A DNA stretch of 64,000 nt from Bacteroidales bacterium (GCA_016285455.1 JAEEQS010000005.1:1-64000); one strand, 5' to 3'; positions 1-8,354 are shown, numbered from the stretch's first letter. Numbers and translations: made by a program. The notes: generated from the letters alone by a model not told the origin.

Positions 1-2
1 CA

Positions 3-92
3 CGAAGCCAGAGCGAAAAAGAATCAAATTACTTATCTAAGTCTAGGGATACGATTTTGCCTCAGTTGATGTCCGGAGCGCTCATTAATTGA
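3..92 (+). CDS. hsdS: 3' end of a type I restriction specificity subunit (HsdS), 5' part outside the window
   Basis: The frame starting at base 3 is open to a TGA at 90-92 and ends with LSKSRDTILPQLMSGALIN. This is the typical C-terminal tail of HsdS, following the second conserved helix (compare LxxLRDTLLPKLMSGEL). Only about 29 codons are visible, so its DNA target cannot be inferred. It is followed 25 bp later by a separate half-length hsdS in the same direction, which suggests a multi-hsdS locus. The match is by recognisable tail motif only. Confidence 0.7.
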   Translation, partial: RSQSEKESNYLSKSRDTILPQLMSGALIN

Positions 93-117
93 TTATTGGC
101 CTGTTAAATTCTCATTT

Positions 118-693
118 ATGGAAGAATGGAAATTGACTAAAATAGGTTCTATCTGTAAAAAAGTTTGCAGCGGAGGAACGCCCAAGAGCACCGTGGATGA
201 TTACTATGGTGGTGGCATTCCATGGCTTAATACCAAAGAGGTCAATTTCAACCGCATTTATTCTACTGAATCCAGCATTACAGATCTGGGCCTCAAGAAT
301 TCATCAGCAAAATGGATTGACAAGTATGCCGTTATCGTAGCAATGTATGGGGCAACGGCAGCAAAATGTGCTATTGGAATGATTCCAATGACCACAAACC
401 AGGCATGCTGCAATCTAATGATTGATGAGACTAAAGCAGATTACCGTTTCGTGTATTATGCTTTAGCTAATTCTTATTCTGTGCTTGCTGGGCTCGCTAA
501 TGGCGGAGCGCAGCAAAATCTGAATGCTCAACTCATCAAGGATTTTGAGATAAGTCTTCCTCCGTTGGCTACTCAAAAACAAATCGCGGATTTTCTCTCG
601 ACAATTGATAGTAAGATTGATAATAACAATCGCATAAATCATAATTTACAATATATTCAGATATCAAAAGACTGTGATAATAAATTGGATTAA
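118..693 (+). CDS. hsdS: Half-length type I restriction specificity protein (single target-recognition domain HsdS)
   Basis: HsdS gives sequence specificity to type I restriction-modification complexes. The 191-aa product has one target-recognition domain starting EEWKLTKIGSI, with the diagnostic GGTPKSTVDDYY, IPWLNTKEV and PLATQKQIADFLSTIDSKI segments. It then ends abruptly a few residues into the central conserved helix (NNNRINHNL). A full HsdS has two such domains in about 400 aa, so this is half a gene. It could act as a homodimerising half-subunit, or be a silent partner that swaps domains with another hsdS by inversion at the conserved helix, which is common in Bacteroidales. The final residues (QISKDCDNKLD) do not look like a family C-terminus, consistent with a recombination joint or truncation. 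It lies 20 bp upstream of the GmrSD-like gene. Confidence 0.8.
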   Translation: MEEWKLTKIGSICKKVCSGGTPKSTVDDYYGGGIPWLNTKEVNFNRIYSTESSITDLGLKNSSAKWIDKYAVIVAMYGATAAKCAIGMIPMTTNQACCNLMIDETKADYRFVYYALANSYSVLAGLANGGAQQNLNAQLIKDFEISLPPLATQKQIADFLSTIDSKIDNNNRINHNLQYIQISKDCDNKLD

Positions 694-713
694 AATTAAA
701 TAAATAGAATATT

Positions 714-2792
714 ATGGAACCAGGGAAAGGAAGCATTTACGATTTGCTAAACGGTATTAAGCAATATATTGTACCCGTATATCAGCGTAAGTATAGTTGG
801 CTGAAAGATAAGCAGTGTGAGAGACTTTGGAATGATATAGTCTCAATGGAAAAGACAGGAAAGAGACAGCATTTTGTGGGTTCCATCGTGAATATTTCGG
901 AAACTCATACTCCGATGGGTATTCAGAAATATCTAGTGATAGATGGGCAACAACGCATGACGACATTAACACTTTTAATGATAGCATTACGCGATTATTT
1001 GGAAGAACACCCCGTTGATGATGTAAATCCAGATGATCTCTCGGCAATGTTACTCAAGAACGATAAGCAGAAAGAAGATAATCAATACAAGTTGATCCTA
1101 AATGATACGGACAAAGATGTACTCATTAAATTAGTGGATAAAGCTCCTATTGATGATAAATACAAAGAGTCGAATCTTTATAAAAACTATACCTTCTTTC
1201 TAGATAAGATAGCTAATGCTTCTATTATCCCGTCGCAAATCTATGAATCTATTGCCAAGTTACAAATTGTTAGTATAACCCTAAAACGAGAAGATGGCGA
1301 TGATCCGCAACTAATATTTGAAAGTCTTAATTCTACTGGTATGGATCTGTCTCAGTCTGACCTGATACGCAACTTCCTGCTGATGGGTCTTTCTAACGAT
1401 GAACAGGTAAATGTATATAATAACTATTGGAAACCTGTAGAGGACTCTTTTCCTCCTGAGGAGCGTTCAGAAGCTATGGATACCTTCTTTCGTCATTACT
1501 TGATGATGAAAACTATGCAGTTTGTAAAGGAAGAAGACGTGTATGAAACTTACAAGAAATTTAATTATAATTCAGATCTTAAAAGTGCTAAAGAATTTGC
1601 TGAAGACATATACTCATACGGGAAGTGTTATACAGAGATGTTTTATGTCTCTTCACCTTATCAGGAGCTTAATGTCGTTTTAGGCGATATGGCTAAATTG
1701 AAGATGGATGTCCAATTCCCTTTCTTGATGTATGTTTATAAAGACTTCAAAAATGATAAACTCTCATTAGAGGATTTCAAATGTATTTTAAGGATGACAG
1801 AGGCATACATTGTTAGACGAGCTATTTGTGAAATACCGACTAATTCTCTGAATAAGACCTTTATTACAATGAAGAGGTCTATAAAATATGACGATTATTT
1901 GAATTCTTTAAAGATGGCATTTATTAAGCTTGATACTTATAAGAAGTTTCCAACTGATTCAGAATTCAAGGAAGCATTCCTTGCAAAGAACATATATAAG
2001 ATGCGCATAGCCAATTACCTGCTTGTGAAACTGGAAAACTACGACAATAAAGAACCAATAGCGTTTGAAGGTTTTACTATTGAGCATATTATGCCGCAGA
2101 ACAAGGATTTAAGCCAGGAGTGGAGAGACGTTTTAGGTACTGATTGGGAAGAAATCCACAACACTTTTTTACATCGCATAGGCAATTTAACGCTTACTCG
2201 TTATAATACGGAGATGAGTGATAAACCATTTTCTGAGAAACTAGTTGTTTTGAAAGAGAGCGCTACTCATATTTTAAACAAGAGCATTGTTGATAAAACA
2301 ATATGGAATCAAGAGGCTATGAGTAAGCGAGCTGAAGTCTTAGTTGCTTATGCTACAAAAGTATGGAAATATCCAGAGGTTACGGATGAAATAATAGCAA
2401 ATTACTCAGAAACAGAAGTTAAAGAAACAACCCCAAAATATTCTCTTAAGTCTAATAAAGTCTATAATAATGATGCTCTTACGAGAATGTTTTTTGATAA
2501 ACTAAATGATGCAATACTTTCCCTTAATCCAAATATAGTAAGAGATTTTAAAAAGCTTTATGTGGCGTATAAACTGCACACTAATATAGTTGATGTCATA
2601 TTACAACAGGCCCGTCTTAGTCTTATTGTCAATATGGATCTTGAGGAAGTAAATGACCCATCTGGTATATGTCGTGATATCTCTAGTATTGGCCATTGGG
2701 GAAATGGTGATGTGGGGATTTACTTTGATTCTTTGGGTATGTTAGAGGCCACGATTGATATTATTAAGCAGTCACTTGCAAAGCAATTGTAA
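714..2792 (+). CDS. GmrSD-like DUF262 / DUF1524 (HNH) protein
   Basis: The 692-aa protein has a DUF262 (ParB/Srx-like) N-terminus with the motif DGQQR at residues 77-81 and a C-terminal DUF1524 His-Me-finger nuclease-like segment with EHIMP at 457-461 followed by HRIGNLTL. This two-domain order is that of GmrSD-family proteins, whose characterised members are nucleotide-dependent restriction enzymes against modified phage DNA. It sits between the half hsdS (20 bp upstream) and hsdR (2 bp downstream), so it is probably co-transcribed with the type I system. About 150 residues after the HNH-like segment match nothing I recognise. A role in phage defence is inferred from family and context; the substrate is unknown. 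Confidence 0.8.
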   Translation: MEPGKGSIYDLLNGIKQYIVPVYQRKYSWLKDKQCERLWNDIVSMEKTGKRQHFVGSIVNISETHTPMGIQKYLVIDGQQRMTTLTLLMIALRDYLEEHPVDDVNPDDLSAMLLKNDKQKEDNQYKLILNDTDKDVLIKLVDKAPIDDKYKESNLYKNYTFFLDKIANASIIPSQIYESIAKLQIVSITLKREDGDDPQLIFESLNSTGMDLSQSDLIRNFLLMGLSNDEQVNVYNNYWKPVEDSFPPEERSEAMDTFFRHYLMMKTMQFVKEEDVYETYKKFNYNSDLKSAKEFAEDIYSYGKCYTEMFYVSSPYQELNVVLGDMAKLKMDVQFPFLMYVYKDFKNDKLSLEDFKCILRMTEAYIVRRAICEIPTNSLNKTFITMKRSIKYDDYLNSLKMAFIKLDTYKKFPTDSEFKEAFLAKNIYKMRIANYLLVKLENYDNKEPIAFEGFTIEHIMPQNKDLSQEWRDVLGTDWEEIHNTFLHRIGNLTLTRYNTEMSDKPFSEKLVVLKESATHILNKSIVDKTIWNQEAMSKRAEVLVAYATKVWKYPEVTDEIIANYSETEVKETTPKYSLKSNKVYNNDALTRMFFDKLNDAILSLNPNIVRDFKKLYVAYKLHTNIVDVILQQARLSLIVNMDLEEVNDPSGICRDISSIGHWGNGDVGIYFDSLGMLEATIDIIKQSLAKQL

Positions 2793-2794
2793 TT

Positions 2795-5700
2795 ATGTTT
2801 ACAGAAGAAAGTTACGAGAATGCCTTGTTGGAGATGTTCTCCAATCTTGGATATGAAACTCTATATGGACCAGATGTAGAGAGAGATTATCAAGTGCCTT
2901 ATTATGAGGTTCAGTTGCGTCATTCTCTAAAGATGGTCAATCCGTCAAAGCCTGATGAGGCTTTGGAAGAGGCTTTCAGGAAGGTACGTGATATAGATAC
3001 AGGAAGTCTTGTGCAGAGGAACGAGAAATTCATGGACTATCTTCAGAATGGTGTGGAAGTGTCATATGAATATGCTGGAGAACAAAGGAATGACATTGTT
3101 TATTTGATTGATTATAAGAATACAGAGAGAAATACCTTTCAGGCAATTAATCAATGGACATTTGTAGAAAAGTCGGAAAAAAGAGCGGATATAATAGTTT
3201 TTGTGAATGGTTTGCCACTTGTTCTATGTGAGTTGAAATCACCATCCAGAGAAGAAACAGATGCATCTGATGCATATAAGCAAATCCGCAATTATATCCA
3301 GGAGATTCCTTCAATGTTTGTTTATAATGCTTTTTGCGTAATGAGTGATCTTGCGCTATCGAAGGCCGGAACAATTACAAGCAATGAGGATAGATTCATG
3401 GAATGGAAAACAGCAGACGGAAAGACTGAGGATCAAACGCTGTTATCTTATGACACGTTTTTTACCGGTATGTTTAGGAGAGACAGATTTTTAGATCTTA
3501 TTAAGAACTTTATCTGTTATAGTTGTGATGAGGGGAACGATGCTAAAATACTTGCAGGATATCACCAGTATTTTGCCGTTAGGAAGGCCATTGAAAGAAC
3601 TTTAAAAGCCACATATAGCGATGGTAAAATTGGAGTGTTCTGGCACACTCAGGGTAGCGGAAAATCCTTGTCTATGGTTTTCTATGCCCATCTTATTCAA
3701 ACAGTACTAGATAAGCCAACGATTGTTGTTATAACGGACAGAAATGATTTGGATGATCAGCTTTTCTCTCAGTTTTCTAAGTGTTCGTCGTTCTTGCATC
3801 AGATACCGGTTCAAGCTACTAGCCGAGAGAATTTGAAGGAGTTGCTGATAGGAAGGGAGGCCAATGGCATTATTTTCACAACAATGCAGAAGTTCACAGA
3901 ATCAGATGATTCCTTGTCAGATCGCAGAAACATTGTTGTGATTACCGACGAGGCACATAGGGGGCAGTATGGTTTTGAAGAGAAGATAAATGAACAAGGT
4001 AAGGTTAGCATTGGCATGGCAAGGATGATACATGATTCATTGCCCAATGCTTCTTATATCGGATTTACAGGAACTCCAATTTCCAAGAAAGATAAAGATA
4101 CTCAGGAGGTTTTTGGAAATTATATAGATATATACGACATGACTCGTGCTGTAAATGATGGTGCAACTTGTCCAATTTATTACGAGTCGCGTGTGGTAAA
4201 TCTAAAGCTTGATGAAAAGACTGTAAAAGAGATAGATGAGGAGTATGAGAGATTGGCAGAAGAGGGGGCAACACGTGAGCAGATAGAAAAGAGTATGCAT
4301 GAAATGTCTCATCTTGAGGAAATACTTGGCGCTCTAGAAACTATAGATTCGTTGGTTTGCGATATAATTAAGCACTATGAAGAAAATCGTCAGCAAGAAT
4401 TAACAGGAAAGGCGATGATAGTGGCTTATTCTCGTCCTATTGCAATTAAGATTTACCAGAGGATTTTAGAGCTGAGACCAGAGTGGACAGAGAAGGTTAA
4501 AGTAGTTATGACTGGTGCGAACAACGATCCAGAGGAGTGGCATGAAATAGTTGGCAATAAGTTTTATAAGAAGGAACTGGCTAAGAAATTCAAGGATGAT
4601 AATGATCCTTTGAAGATTGCAATTGTGGTGGATATGTGGCTGACAGGATTTGATGTTCCATCTTTGGCCACGATGTATGTTTATAAGCCTATGTCCGGCC
4701 ATAATCTTATGCAGGCGATAGCTCGTGTTAATAGAGTTTTTGCAGGAAAAGCAGGTGGCTTGGTTGTAGACTATATTGGCATAGCAAAGGCTCTCAAAGA
4801 AGCTATGCGTGATTATACAATTCAGGATCAGAAGAACTATGGTAATCCGGATATCAAAGAAACAGCATTAGTCAAGTTTAGGGAGAAGCTTGAGATTTGC
4901 AGAGACTTTATGCACGGCTTCGATTATTCTAATTTCAGAAAAGGATCTGATGCTGATAGAGCTGCAATAATCAAAGGTGCTGTTAACTTCTTGCTTGATC
5001 CATCCAAGGAAGAAGCTATTTCAAGTTTCTTAAAAGAAGCTTTGTTGTTGAAAAATGCTGTTAGTCTTTGCCGAAGTCTTCTTAATGAGGACCAGCGCTT
5101 TGAAGCTGCATTCTTTGAGACGACTAGAACAATGATTAATAGAATCAAGAACGTAAAGGCACCAGTCTCTAAGAAAGAAATTAACGAAAGGATAGGAGAA
5201 TTGCTGAAGCAGAGTATAAAGAGCGAAGGCGTCTTGAACTTATTCTCGGATGTTAAGGCTGAGTTCTCATTATTTGATGCTTCTTTCTTGGAAGAAATTG
5301 CCAAGATGAAAGAAAAGAATATTGCCATAGAGTTATTGAAAAAACTATTGAAAGAGAGGGTTCATTTGTATGGCAGAACAAATCTTGTCCAGTCTCAGAA
5401 ATTCTCTGAATTGCTTAATATGTCGTTGTCAAATTATCTTAAAGGCCTGTTGACTAATGAAGAGGTAATCAAAGAGTTACTTGATTTGGCAAAAGAAATA
5501 GCAAAGAATGAATCTGAGGCGGATAGCTTAGGGCTTAATCAGGAAGAAAAGGCTTTCTATGATGCTTTGACCCGACCAAAAGCTGTCAAAGATTTCTATA
5601 CAAATGAACAGCTTGTTCAGATTACTAAGGAATTGACAGAAGCTCTCCGTAAGAACCGAACAATAGATTGGCAGAAGAAAGAATCTGCAAGGGCCGGTAT

Positions 5701-5836
5701 GAGACGAATAGTCAAGAGACTTCTTAAGAAGTATAAATATCCACCAGAGGAAGAGCAGAATGCATTGGACACTGTAATCAAGCAGTGCGAGCAGTGGGCT
5801 GATGTGGATGAAAGTGAATATATTAACTACGAATAG
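2795..5836 (+). CDS. hsdR: Type I restriction enzyme motor/nuclease subunit HsdR
   Basis: The 1013-aa protein is the restriction subunit of a type I R-M complex, which translocates DNA by ATP hydrolysis and cleaves at a distance. An N-terminal PD-(D/E)XK nuclease is visible: Asp132 in the ADIIVF strand, then CELKS with Glu146 and Lys148. The superfamily-2 helicase core has Walker A HTQGSGKS (residues 284-291), DEAH at 385-388 and the motif GFTGTPI. The length is normal and the frame uninterrupted. The start lies 2 bp after the GmrSD-like gene. No hsdM is in the window, so the methyltransferase is presumably upstream. Base composition is AT-rich compared with the genes from 8571 on, consistent with acquired DNA. 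Confidence 0.95.
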   Translation: MFTEESYENALLEMFSNLGYETLYGPDVERDYQVPYYEVQLRHSLKMVNPSKPDEALEEAFRKVRDIDTGSLVQRNEKFMDYLQNGVEVSYEYAGEQRNDIVYLIDYKNTERNTFQAINQWTFVEKSEKRADIIVFVNGLPLVLCELKSPSREETDASDAYKQIRNYIQEIPSMFVYNAFCVMSDLALSKAGTITSNEDRFMEWKTADGKTEDQTLLSYDTFFTGMFRRDRFLDLIKNFICYSCDEGNDAKILAGYHQYFAVRKAIERTLKATYSDGKIGVFWHTQGSGKSLSMVFYAHLIQTVLDKPTIVVITDRNDLDDQLFSQFSKCSSFLHQIPVQATSRENLKELLIGREANGIIFTTMQKFTESDDSLSDRRNIVVITDEAHRGQYGFEEKINEQGKVSIGMARMIHDSLPNASYIGFTGTPISKKDKDTQEVFGNYIDIYDMTRAVNDGATCPIYYESRVVNLKLDEKTVKEIDEEYERLAEEGATREQIEKSMHEMSHLEEILGALETIDSLVCDIIKHYEENRQQELTGKAMIVAYSRPIAIKIYQRILELRPEWTEKVKVVMTGANNDPEEWHEIVGNKFYKKELAKKFKDDNDPLKIAIVVDMWLTGFDVPSLATMYVYKPMSGHNLMQAIARVNRVFAGKAGGLVVDYIGIAKALKEAMRDYTIQDQKNYGNPDIKETALVKFREKLEICRDFMHGFDYSNFRKGSDADRAAIIKGAVNFLLDPSKEEAISSFLKEALLLKNAVSLCRSLLNEDQRFEAAFFETTRTMINRIKNVKAPVSKKEINERIGELLKQSIKSEGVLNLFSDVKAEFSLFDASFLEEIAKMKEKNIAIELLKKLLKERVHLYGRTNLVQSQKFSELLNMSLSNYLKGLLTNEEVIKELLDLAKEIAKNESEADSLGLNQEEKAFYDALTRPKAVKDFYTNEQLVQITKELTEALRKNRTIDWQKKESARAGMRRIVKRLLKKYKYPPEEEQNALDTVIKQCEQWADVDESEYINYE

Positions 5837-5875
5837 AAGGTCAATGAGATTTCATCGCTTAGGATAATAATAATC

Positions 5876-6466
5876 ATGGCAATGAATTACAGCAGAAATA
5901 AGTATAGTGGCAGAATGGGCAGTGGCGGGAATGGGCAGCAGACGTATATAGAGATAGAGGTGCCGCTGAGGCAGTCGGCGGAGTGGATGGGAGAGCTGAA
6001 GCAGGTGATGCGGGATGCGTATGTGCCTGTAAGATGGCAGAATGGGTACTATCATATCACGCTGGCGTTTTTGGAGAAAGTGCCTTCCAGGGAGGAAGTT
6101 ATTTCCATAATTAATAAGCATCTTGAGTTGTTTGAGGCGCCGGAGCTTACGTTTGACAAGCTGGATGCTTTTGGCAAGAGGTCTGGCGGGGGAGTGCTGT
6201 TTCTGACGTGTACAGCCGTTCCGGAGAATTTTATGCGGATGGTGGATGCTCTGCGACAGGATCTTGAAGCTGCAGGCTGTATGATAGAGGCTGACTTCAA
6301 GCTGCACGTGACGCTTGGGCGCGTGGATAGGGATGCCAGGGTAGATGCCGAGCGGCTGCGGGAGCTGGCTGAGAGCGTGGAAGTGCCGGCGTTTTCTCTA
6401 AGGCTGAAGACTGTTAACTACCGGGAGTTCAGAGGCCGAACGCTTTACAGCTTGGCGCTGAAGTAG
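5876..6466 (+). CDS. thpR: RNA 2',3'-cyclic phosphodiesterase / 2'-5' RNA ligase family (2H phosphoesterase)
   Basis: The 196-aa protein carries the two HxT motifs that define 2H phosphoesterases, HIT in YYHITLAFL and HVT in KLHVTLGRV, spaced as in ThpR/LigT proteins. Characterised members hydrolyse RNA 2',3'-cyclic phosphate ends. The N-terminus has an extra Gly/Ser/Asn-rich stretch of about 20 residues before the first strand. If the true start is internal, that stretch would be non-coding, but no better start is seen. It lies 39 bp after hsdR in the same direction and is closed by a terminator at 6499-6528. Either a house-keeping RNA-repair enzyme or a member of the defence region; the symbol is by family only. 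Confidence 0.8.
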   Translation: MAMNYSRNKYSGRMGSGGNGQQTYIEIEVPLRQSAEWMGELKQVMRDAYVPVRWQNGYYHITLAFLEKVPSREEVISIINKHLELFEAPELTFDKLDAFGKRSGGGVLFLTCTAVPENFMRMVDALRQDLEAAGCMIEADFKLHVTLGRVDRDARVDAERLRELAESVEVPAFSLRLKTVNYREFRGRTLYSLALK

Positions 6467-6498
6467 CAGTAATATTGACATAACGGCGAGTTTTTAAG

Positions 6499-6528
6499 CA
6501 GGGGACCTTCTGGGGTCCCTGTTTTTTT
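6499..6528 (+). terminator. Rho-independent terminator after the thpR-like gene
   Basis: CAGGGGACC and GGTCCCTG form a GC-rich hairpin with one bulge and a short loop, followed immediately by a run of seven T. It lies 32 bp after the stop codon. The first 47-bp repeat begins at the base after the T run. Confidence 0.85.
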
Positions 6529-6575
6529 GTCCATTTCCGGACGATTCCAGAATCGTACAGGGTAAATTTTACCGG
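6529..6575 (+). repeat. 47-bp interspersed repeat, copy 1
   Basis: This 47-bp block recurs at 7833-7879 and 8393-8439. Copies 2 and 3 are identical and copy 1 differs at two positions. It contains two internal inverted repeats, CGATTC-CA-GAATCG and GGTAAA-T-TTTACC, so it can fold as a double hairpin. Similarity between copies 1 and 2 continues about 40 bp further (to about 6618), and both then reach a gene beginning ATGGAAGAGA. It may carry expression signals, be a recombination site, or be a remnant of coding sequence; the sequence alone does not decide. Confidence 0.8.
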
Positions 6576-6638
6576 ATGGTTTGCAAGAGGGGGTGGAGCG
6601 GGTGTAGATTTGCAGGAGTGAATTTAAATGTGATTGTT

Positions 6639-7652
6639 ATGGAAGAGAAACAGAATTTGAAAGAGGCATTTGTCGGGGAAATCAAGGGAATTATTGATGG
6701 TGCAAGAGCAAATGCCGTGCGGAGTGTAAACTTCAGCAGGGTGCAGATGTACTGGAATATCGGGAGGAGGATAATCGAGGAAGAGCAGCAGGGAAAGCAG
6801 AGAGCGAAGTATGGGAGTTATTTGATTAGGAGGCTTGCTGAGAGGCTGGAGCCGGAATACGGGAGCGGATTTGGGGTGAGGCAGCTTGAGATGAGCCGTC
6901 AGTTTTTTCGGTTGTATCCAATTGCGAACGCACTGCGTTCGCAATTAAGCTGGGCTCAATACCGGCGTTTGATACAAATATCAGATGCCTCTAAAAGAGA
7001 GTATTATGAACTTGAGGCCGTGAATAATGCCTGGACGAGCAGAGAGTTGGAAAGGCAGATAAACTCAATGCTCTATGAAAGACTGCTGCTAAGCAATGAC
7101 AAAGAGTCTGTTTTAGCAGTGGCTCGAAAGGAAAGGATTCCGGAAACACCTACTGAGGTGATAAAGGATCCGATGGTGCTGGAGTTTCTGGGACTTGAGA
7201 AGAAGGCATCGTATTACGAGAAGGATTTGGAGAGCGCCATTATCTCTCATTTGGCGGATTTTCTTCTGGAGATGGGTAAGGGGTTTTCATTTGTGGCTAG
7301 GCAGAAAAGGATAATGCTGGAGGATGATGAGTTCTTTGTGGATCTTGTTCTTTATAACAGGCTTCTTCGTTGCTTTGTTGTAATAGAAATCAAGACAGAG
7401 AAACTTACTCATCAGGATTTGGGGCAGTTGCAGATGTATGTCAACTATTATGACAGATGCGAGAAACTGAAGGAGGAGGGGCCTACATTAGGAATCTTGC
7501 TATGTGTAGACAAGAATGATACTGTGGTCAGGATGAGTCTTCCGGAAGACAATCAGAGCATTGTGGCAAGTAGATATAAGCTGTGTATGCCTAGTGAACA
7601 GCAGCTTGTTAAAGAAGTGGAGGATGTGAAGAAAAAGATTGAACAGCGCTGA
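6639..7652 (+). CDS. YhcG / DUF1016 family PD-(D/E)XK nuclease-like protein
   Basis: The 337-aa protein (start chosen at MEEKQNLKEAF; an upstream start at 6576 would translate the repeat) has the DUF1016 two-part architecture. The N-terminal winged-helix-like part runs from VNFSRVQMYWNIGRRI to QLSWAQYRRLI, and the C-terminal nuclease-like part has FVDLVLYNRLLRCFVVIEIKT, whose D and ExK spacing is that of a PD-(D/E)XK site. These proteins often lie near type I R-M systems and on mobile elements; their biochemical role is unsettled. Nine codons (residues about 95-103, PIANALRSQ) are supplied by a perfect 27-bp palindrome inserted in frame. A related palindrome follows the stop codon. It is flanked by 47-bp repeats on both sides, consistent with horizontal transfer. 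Confidence 0.88.
   Translation: MEEKQNLKEAFVGEIKGIIDGARANAVRSVNFSRVQMYWNIGRRIIEEEQQGKQRAKYGSYLIRRLAERLEPEYGSGFGVRQLEMSRQFFRLYPIANALRSQLSWAQYRRLIQISDASKREYYELEAVNNAWTSRELERQINSMLYERLLLSNDKESVLAVARKERIPETPTEVIKDPMVLEFLGLEKKASYYEKDLESAIISHLADFLLEMGKGFSFVARQKRIMLEDDEFFVDLVLYNRLLRCFVVIEIKTEKLTHQDLGQLQMYVNYYDRCEKLKEEGPTLGILLCVDKNDTVVRMSLPEDNQSIVASRYKLCMPSEQQLVKEVEDVKKKIEQR
6920..6946. repeat. 27-bp palindrome inside the YhcG-like gene
   Basis: A perfect inverted repeat with 13-bp arms and a single central base. It starts with AATTGCG and ends with CGCAATT, and lies in frame within the DUF1016 gene. The same seven-base ends and the same total length recur in the palindrome at 7657-7683, with a different interior. 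Confidence 0.85.
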
Positions 7653-7655
7653 AGA

Positions 7656-7684
7656 CAATTGCGTCCGCAGCGCGGACGCAATTG
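7656..7684. repeat. 27-29 bp palindrome directly after the YhcG-like stop codon
   Basis: Arms 7656-7668 and 7672-7684 are perfectly complementary with a 3-base loop. The inner 27 bp share the AATTGCG...CGCAATT ends with the palindrome at 6920-6946. It begins 4 bp after the TGA of the DUF1016 gene. It could serve as a terminator stem, but no T run follows. Confidence 0.85.
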
Positions 7685-7689
7685 ATGGA

Positions 7690-7810
7690 TGGGCGATGGT
7701 GCGCTATAAATCGCGGAGTATCAGGGTATCTGAAATATTGCCATCCGTTATCCGGCGGGTAATAATAGGGGATTGCTGATAGTCAGGTAGTTACAAGGCA
7801 CCATCGCCTA
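7690..7810. other. Strongly self-complementary intergenic element (possible structured RNA)
   Basis: The gap between the YhcG-like gene and the second 47-bp repeat has long-range inverted arms GGCGATGGTGC (7692-7702) and GCACCATCGCC (7798-7808), perfect over 11 bp and extendable by a wobble and a T-A pair. Inside are a nested hairpin (7737-7742 with 7758-7763, then CCG 7745-7747 with CGG 7753-7755) and a small hairpin CTGA-TAG-TCAG (7776-7786). No plausible ORF crosses it. It resembles no riboswitch or tRNA that I know. Whether it is transcribed, and from which strand, is unknown. Confidence 0.5.
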
Positions 7811-7832
7811 GCTCTATCGGGGACAAAAAGTT

Positions 7833-7879
7833 GTTCATTTCCGGACGATTCCAGAATTGTACAGGGTAAATTTTACCGG
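7833..7879 (+). repeat. 47-bp interspersed repeat, copy 2
   Basis: Identical to copy 3 (8393-8439) and two substitutions from copy 1 (6529-6575). As with copy 1, about 40 bp of further similarity follow it, and the next gene starts with ATGGAAGAGA at 7938. Confidence 0.85.
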
Positions 7880-7937
7880 ATGGTTTGCAAGAGGGGATGG
7901 AGCGGGTGTAGATTTGCGGGAATTGAGGTTGATTTGT

Positions 7938-8354
7938 ATGGAAGAGAGCTATTCAATTGATGAGCAGATAAGGGAATACGATAAGCATACCTCATCAAAT
8001 CTAGCGGGGTTTATAGAACTTGTACGGAAGAAGGTAAGAGGAGGTGAATTGCCTTTGGAGTATTTCCATAATGATCCGTTGGCTATTTGCCAATATGATG
8101 GAAATAAACGCTTTCGAGTATATACAACAGCTATTATTGAGGGTATGAATGTATGTGTAGGGTTGAATGTCAATAGTGTTGGTAGAAATATCTTAGTGTC
8201 AAATATATCAACGGTTTTTGGGCGAAAAATTTCAAGACTGGGCGCCAGCACGACAGAAAAACTGCTTTACAAAAAAGAGGCGGCTGGGGAATCTTCCTCT
8301 GGGCACAATCCCCAGATATATCCTCAGTCGCCTGTATCTGATGCAAAGGTATAA
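7938..8354 (+). CDS. Small orphan protein in the repeat-delimited region
   Basis: A 138-aa ORF starting MEESYSIDEQIREYDK; the start is chosen because upstream codons fall within the repeat-derived leader. I do not recognise a family with confidence. The middle segment (VYTTAIIEGMNVCVGLNVNSVGRNI) reads as beta strands, and the last ~30 residues (Ser, Gly, Pro and Gln rich) look unstructured. It has no signal peptide or membrane segment. The middle part vaguely recalls small nuclease-like C-terminal modules of phage proteins, but this is a guess. Its leader matches that of the YhcG-like gene, so the two may be expressed alike or have arrived by the same route. It could be a truncated gene. Confidence 0.5.
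   Translation: MEESYSIDEQIREYDKHTSSNLAGFIELVRKKVRGGELPLEYFHNDPLAICQYDGNKRFRVYTTAIIEGMNVCVGLNVNSVGRNILVSNISTVFGRKISRLGASTTEKLLYKKEAAGESSSGHNPQIYPQSPVSDAKV

Noticed and set aside
7692-7808. Integron attC site
   Set aside because: Long inverted arms suggested it, but the GTTRRRY and RYYYAAC core sites are absent and no integrase gene is present.
7692-7808. Retron msr-msd
   Set aside because: Inverted arms of suitable length, but no reverse transcriptase gene nearby.
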